Below are positions 7,889-12,637 of a stretch of 12,637 bases of DNA, one piece after another. Source of the stretch: Thoreauomyces humboldtii (taxonomy: Eukaryota; Chytridiomycota; Chytridiomycetes; Spizellomycetales; Powellomycetaceae); assembly GCA_027596035.1 (NCBI GenBank), contig JADGJA010000453.1, forward strand, positions 5,470 to 18,106. The letters run 5' to 3'. A program made the position numbers and the translations under genes. Within the stretch, counting starts at the first letter, position 1, and every line of letters starts with the position of its first letter. Under the pieces are notes generated by a model. It was not told the DNA's origin. It was given only the letters and a program-made list of their open reading frames with translations, and searched no databases.

Positions 7889-10800
7889 TTAAAGTGTGGG
7901 TTGCTGTCGAAGGATCATGCCGCGATACACTCCGTTTGTCAATGCCATCAGATCTGCGTGAGTCCCACTCTCCAAGACAGCTCCCATGGACAATACCACG
8001 ATCTTATCAACGTGTCGGACGGTTGAGAGACGGTGGGCAATGATAACAGTTGTGATTCCTACATGCACGACAGAGAGGATTTTGCGTCAATGGAAGCATT
8101 CATTCGAATCTGCCACATAGAGGCCGGCGGGGACTTGCCTTTGGAGAGCGTCTCGATGGCGCCTCGAACAAGCTTTTCGTTGTGAACGTCCAAAGCACTC
8201 GTCGCCTCATCCAAAATAAGAAGGCGAGGGCTACGGATGCAGGCCCTCGCGATGGCGAGTCGCTGCTTCTGGCCTCCACTGACGGTCCCGACGATGCTGT
8301 CGTATGCGTCGGGCCGACTGCTGACGAAGTCGTCCAGGGCGCCGACAGCCGCGGCTGCCAAGAGTTGGGACTCGGTCACGGATGTCACGGTGCCTACGGG
8401 CCCCGCGCTGGCCCCGTAGACGATATTTTCTCGGATGGTTTGCACAGTCTGGGAGAACAGGACAGGATCCTGCTCAACGACTGCGACCTGGCGTCGGAGA
8501 CTCGTCAGATCCCAGGAAGGGAGCGGAACAGAGTCTATGGTGATGCTGCCAGAGATTGGATCGTAAAGTCGGGAGAGAAGCGATGCTACCGTGCTCTGAC
8601 AAAAAAAAGACGATTGCGTAAGTCAAAGGTTCATGCCTGGAAACCATATTTACAATACCTTTCCGCTTCCGGAAGGTCCAATTAGCGCTACAGTCTGCCC
8701 TGGCTCAATGGTCAAGGAAAATCCTTTCAACACTTCCTTGTCAGGTAGAGCAGGGTAGCTGAACTTTACATCCTCGAAAACGATTCGGCCTTGCATCGCA
8801 CTGGTCCACTTCTTATCCTTCTCCTTATCCGTGGCCTGATCCTGGATAGCAGAACCAGTCTCCTCGGCCGCTTCATAATCCAGCAAACGCTCGTTGCGGA
8901 TCTTTGCCTTTTGATTTTTGAGCTTGTGAAGTCCTTTGAGGACCGCGGTGATTTCACCGATGTTGCGAGAAGCGGCAGAGAGTGTGCCCAGAGATTGTGC
9001 TACCCACATGACGCTGAGAACGACCACCAGTACGTCATGGAACGAGACAGTCTGCGCAATGAGCAGGTGATAGATGTAGACGAACGCTGCCACGTAGCCG
9101 AGAATGAAGAACGCTGATCGTGGAGAGCTTCGGTGTGAGTGACATTGTAACATCTAGGTTGTGTCCTCCGGAGGCGATACATACATTGGTTGGCGCCTGC
9201 GGCAAGGCCGGTGAGCAATCTCGCCATTCTTCCTTGTTGGAACGCACTATTGAGTATATCTGCAAGGAAACATTCAGTTTTTGGGGAGCCTTTTTACAAA
9301 AACTATTCTCAATACAGATGCTTACTCTCAAAGTCGATTATGAACTGCTCCTCCTTTCCCATGCAGACAATGGTCTTGACGTTAGCGACGGCCGAGGTGG
9401 CTTCCTCTCCCGCCTTCTCGACTTGCGCTTTGACCGAGGCCGCATAGGATGACGATCCCTTGAGCTGCGCGTAATTGGCGGCGACAATGAAGGGAGCACA
9501 TGCAAACATAAACAAGGTCAGTTTCCAACTAGCTCCCATGGCGATGCCGAGCGCGATTGCAATGGAGACAGTCATCGTAATGAGTGAACCCAGCACGCCT
9601 TCCAAGAGCCGCTCGATGACGTCGGGATCGGCGGTTAGCATCGTGGCTAGACCACTGGCAGATTGCGCAACTTGATCATAGAAGTACATATCCTGAGAGA
9701 GAAGCTGACCAAACACCAGCGAGCGAACGCGATTGGCAAGATAGGTGCCGGAGATTGAGAAAGCCAGTCGACGCAGGGAGCGTCCGATCAGCCCGAGCAC
9801 CGCGAACCCCAGAAATAAGCAAGAGTAGAAAATCACGTGTCGCCAACGGGTCCCGTGATTGTCCGGTTCGCTGAGCACGCTGAAGTTGTTGGCCATGATA
9901 AGAGATTGCAGAGGTGTCAACTGAAAAACCCGAAGAATTGCAGATTGAGGACTTGAACCTAACGCCAGCAGAAAGCATTTCGATAGTACACTCACCCCGC
10001 CCAGAAAGATACACCCGCAGAGCCCAAGCGAGACCCAGCGCTTCTCGGTTTTTACAAGCTGCCAGAGCCACTGATGGCCTTTTGTCGAGTCGACTTCGGC
10101 TTCTTTGTCACCGGCTTTAGGAACCTTAGGCATCCTGCTGTTCCTCCTGTCTTTTCCTGCATCCTCAAGGTCTTTACTCGCCTCGGATACAGAGGTGTCC
10201 AAGTATGTCGTATGGTAATCGTCATCTGAGAAAGACGCCTTGATTGCATACCAGCCCATAGCGATATCCCAAGCAACTCGCGCTGGCCCTGGATGCGGCA
10301 GCGCATTGCCAAGATCGATCCAGTGAGCGTCAGCCATAGACGGAGGTCTTGACACGCGAGCGGACACCCAAGACGACCGGTCGCTATACCAATCCTTGTC
10401 CGAGTGGTCGTCTTGAGCCAAACGCGTCCTGTCATCTTGAGCGAGATTGCGCGTGGCGACATCATGTGCATCGTCAAAGAAGACGTCGGCAGACGCGCCT
10501 TCCGTCTCAGTGTCGTCTCCGTCGTTCATCAGCATGGTCTCCTTCGCCTCAGGTCCGACTGCCGATGGATCGCCACCGATAGATTCAGCAATCAGGCCTG
10601 CATAGAGCCCGTTCATTGCCAAGAGTTCAGCGTGCGAACCTTTCTCCACGATTCGGCCGTTCTCCATCACGCAGATGCAGTCGGCATTGCGGACGGTCGA
10701 CAGACGATGTGCGACAATGAAACACGTGATGTCTTTGCAGGCCACGTCGATCGCGTCCTGGACCTTCTTTTCCGTGTTCACATCAAGTGCGCTGGTGCAT

Positions 10801-12623
10801 TCGTCGAAGATCATGAACTTGGGTTTGCGGAGTAGGGCACGAGCGATCGCGAGCCTTTGTTTCTCGCCGCCGCTGACACGGAGGCCCCCACCGCCGCCCG
10901 CGAATCCACCGACAGCAGCGATGATGGTATCGTAGCCAAGGGGCAATCTATCCATGACGTGGTCGACTTGTGCTAGCTTGCAAGCGTCTATCATGGCTTG
11001 TCGGCTAGGACGGATTAGGCAGCCCAGAGCGAGATTATCGGCGACGGTTCCTTTGAAGAAGACAGGTTCTTGGTCGACCAGTCCCAGAATCTCTCGCCAG
11101 GAACGCGGCAGGACGGTCTTCAGATTGATATCTCCAACGCAAATGGAACCGTCGTTTACATCGTGCAGCTGCAGTAGAAGCTGCACCAGCGTGCTTTTCC
11201 CACTTCCAGACCGTCCCACAAATGCTATCTTCATGCCATGAGGAACTTCCAGACAGAGGTTGTGAAGAACAATGACATCGGGGCGTGAAGGATAGCTGAA
11301 GTTCACGTTGCGGAACGTTATGCAATCGTTTTCGAGTTGGTCCCGTGCGATCGGCTGGAGCTGAGAGGTATGGCGTCTCGCGAGTTCGATCTCTGAATCG
11401 TCAAAGAAATCAAAAAGAGCGTTCGCCGCCGCCTGACCGTTCGTGATGGTCTGGAAATCCTCAACGATTTGATTGATTCCAGAAAGCGCGCCTGACACCT
11501 GGAGGAAGGTGTTGATGATGTTCCCCGACGTTGCCAAGCCGTGCACCACGAGCCAACCGGCGAACAGGAAAACTGGTGATAGGATCGCATCCATGAAGAA
11601 TGAGCTCAACCCCAGCCAGAGGGCAACTTCCACGTAGACCGAACGAGCGAGATGGCTCACGAGGCGCAAGGAGGTATTGTAGCGACTCAACTCTTCGGGT
11701 TCCCCGGTAAGGGTGAAGACGGTACGGATGTTGGACAGCACCTCGAGGGTTGAAGCGCTGATGTCCTTGTAGCGCCGTTGCACCTTTGCGGTACTGTTCC
11801 GGATCCTTCCAGCGGCGACGCTCGTGGCCACAATGGGCACGATGGATGCTCCGATGATGATGACGGCGAGCTTCCACTCGGTGTAGAAACCCAAAGCGAG
11901 GGCGAAAAGCACTGCCGAAACGGAGGTTAGGGCACGGCCCAGTTGCTCACCCACGGCCTCGCGGACCTTCATCACGTCCCTCGTCACCATATTGCAGAAT
12001 TCGCCGGCACCATGCTCGTCGTGGTAGCTCTGGTTCCTGCCCATGTGATGTTGAAAGCTGGATTTGCGGAGCTGGAGGGCCGTCTGCTCCCCGGCAACCA
12101 GCCAGAGGTATCCTTGCATTGCGCCGAGAATAAATGCGCTCGGTGCTAGAATGGCAAGGAACACGATATAATGGAACATGTCTGAGCGAAAATCGCCGGG
12201 ATAACCCGTTTGCAGGGTTTGTTCATAGACGCCGATGACGCCGGCGACCCTCGCTATGAACAGGAAGATTGCATCAATGGAAATAGATACCAGTAGAGAA
12301 AGGCGTTTCATTGCTTGCTCACCCGACAGAAAATTCAGAAGCGGGAACGCGAGACCGTTGATAAGCGAGGCACCCACGGCCAAAACAAACATGGTTTTTG
12401 TGCGAGCATCAACGAACCTCCACACCCGAAAATGAACCAGTTTGGAGGAAGCTGCCGCGGAAGCTTTCGTTGTCGAGACAGCTGGTCTTTGTGACGAATG
12501 TGTTGAAGCTGTGATTTGCTTGATGTTCGCCTCTGCTGCCTCTGCTGCCTTGAGTTCTGTGTCGCATCGGCGATCACTTGAACGTGCCCTTATATGGACG
12601 CAAACAGGCAGTTCGTCGTGCAT
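7889..12623 (-). CDS. Full-size ABC exporter, ABCB (MDR/Ste6-like) type
   Basis: Predicted membrane exporter of about 1436 aa, arranged TMD1-NBD1-linker-TMD2-NBD2, using ATP to move a lipid, drug or peptide. Exons on the minus strand: 12623-12323, 12253-9996, 9920-9326, 9259-9185, 9113-8659, 8595-8139 and 8058-7889; the last intron has a GC donor. NBD1: Walker [10 protein letters not shown] (about 447-455), Q-loop VDQEP (Gln495), signature VSGGEKQ (560-566), Walker B MIFDE (catalytic Glu585), D-loop SALD, switch His616. NBD2: Walker A GPSGSGKST (1222-1230, split by an intron after Lys1228), Gln1270, signature VSGGQKQ (1333-1339), LLILDE (Glu1358), His1389. Both ATP sites therefore keep catalytic residues. 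An acidic linker of about 175 residues joins the halves. Both pre-signature X-loops are abnormal. The N-terminus is uncertain: the frame stays open to the contig end. The degenerate X-loops suggest the Ste6/Mam1 pheromone-exporter side of ABCB, but a multidrug exporter is equally possible. Confidence 0.88.
8059..8138 (-). other. GC-AG intron of the ABC transporter gene
   Basis: Coding strand reads AAAG|GCAAGT at the donor and CATGTAG|GA at the acceptor, 80 bases. Splicing here joins LSKG to [11 protein letters not shown], the expected segment leading to the NBD2 switch histidine, in phase 1. No GT donor nearby gives that frame with this acceptor. GCAAGT is the usual form of GC donors. Confidence 0.75.
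9921..9995 (-). other. Stopless 75-base intron in the ABC transporter gene
   Basis: Donor GTGAGT and acceptor TTTTTCAG border 75 bases that read through in frame. Removal joins FLGG to LTPLQ, restoring the GxxxPLQ pattern usual in the first helix of TMD2. Confidence 0.75.
12254..12322 (-). other. Stopless 69-base intron in the ABC transporter gene
   Basis: Donor GTGAGC and acceptor TTCATAG border 69 bases without a stop. If translated they would add a hydrophobic segment ([14 protein letters not shown]) between TM1 and TM2, giving seven helices in TMD1. Removing them leaves the usual six. Confidence 0.65.
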
Positions 12624-12629
12624 GGTCGC

Positions 12630-12637
12630 GGGGGGGG
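12630..12637. repeat. Terminal poly-G run (likely assembly artefact)
   Basis: Eight G close the window, mirroring the poly-C at the start. It lies six bases beyond the proposed transporter start codon (ATG at 12623-12621), so the sequence just upstream of that start may not be genomic. Confidence 0.65.

Noticed and set aside
10404..10448. LAQDD repeated twice in the transporter linker
   Set aside because: Two short copies in an acidic low-complexity linker are expected by local duplication and carry no clear functional meaning.
611..12623. The five genes as a secondary-metabolite or virulence cluster
   Set aside because: There is no backbone synthase or pathway regulator, and the families are common housekeeping or surface functions; adjacency alone is weak evidence.

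Overview
The window looks like one short assembly contig from an intron-rich fungus. The genes are split by short introns of about 57-92 bases with GT..AG borders (one appears to be GC..AG). The protein families fit fungi: a cAMP-receptor/Git3-like GPCR, a secreted PLB-type SGNH lipase, a full-size ABCB exporter and a small GPI-type cysteine-rich wall protein. The intron density suggests a basidiomycete more than an ascomycete, but that is inference. A run of C opens the window and a run of G closes it. This is the pattern expected when both 3' ends of a contig carry poly-G sequencing artefacts.

Layout, left to right. 1-610 is upstream sequence. A six-exon GPCR gene (about 450 aa) runs on + from 611 to 2322. 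A 660-base convergent spacer follows. A four-exon PLB-like lipase (375 aa) lies on - from 4352 to 2983. Next, also on -, is a four-exon class I/II PLP aminotransferase (446 aa, 6431 to 4900), transcribed toward the lipase with a 547-base spacer. A divergent promoter region (6432-6942) separates it from a single-exon secreted cysteine-rich protein (157 aa, + 6943-7416). A 472-base convergent spacer then leads to a seven-exon full ABC transporter (about 1436 aa) on -, from 12623 to 7889. Its start codon lies only a few bases from the contig end. No RNA genes, transposons or CRISPR arrays were seen.

The main work was rebuilding gene models. Long open frames run through several introns whose length is a multiple of three and that contain no stop, so they look like exon. 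Removing them restores family-typical protein. In the transporter, removal also restores the expected membrane topology. The GPCR model needs a 19-base micro-exon, and the transporter needs a GC donor in its last intron.

The genes do not form a clear single pathway. A receptor, a secreted lipase, an aminotransferase, a wall or secreted protein and an exporter could all belong to environment sensing and secretion, but nothing here proves co-function. One regulatory hint links the aminotransferase and the lipase: a CATGTACAGT / ACTGTACATG element lies 106-107 bases upstream of both start codons. The most interesting protein feature is that both nucleotide-binding domains of the exporter have non-canonical X-loops just before the signature motif.
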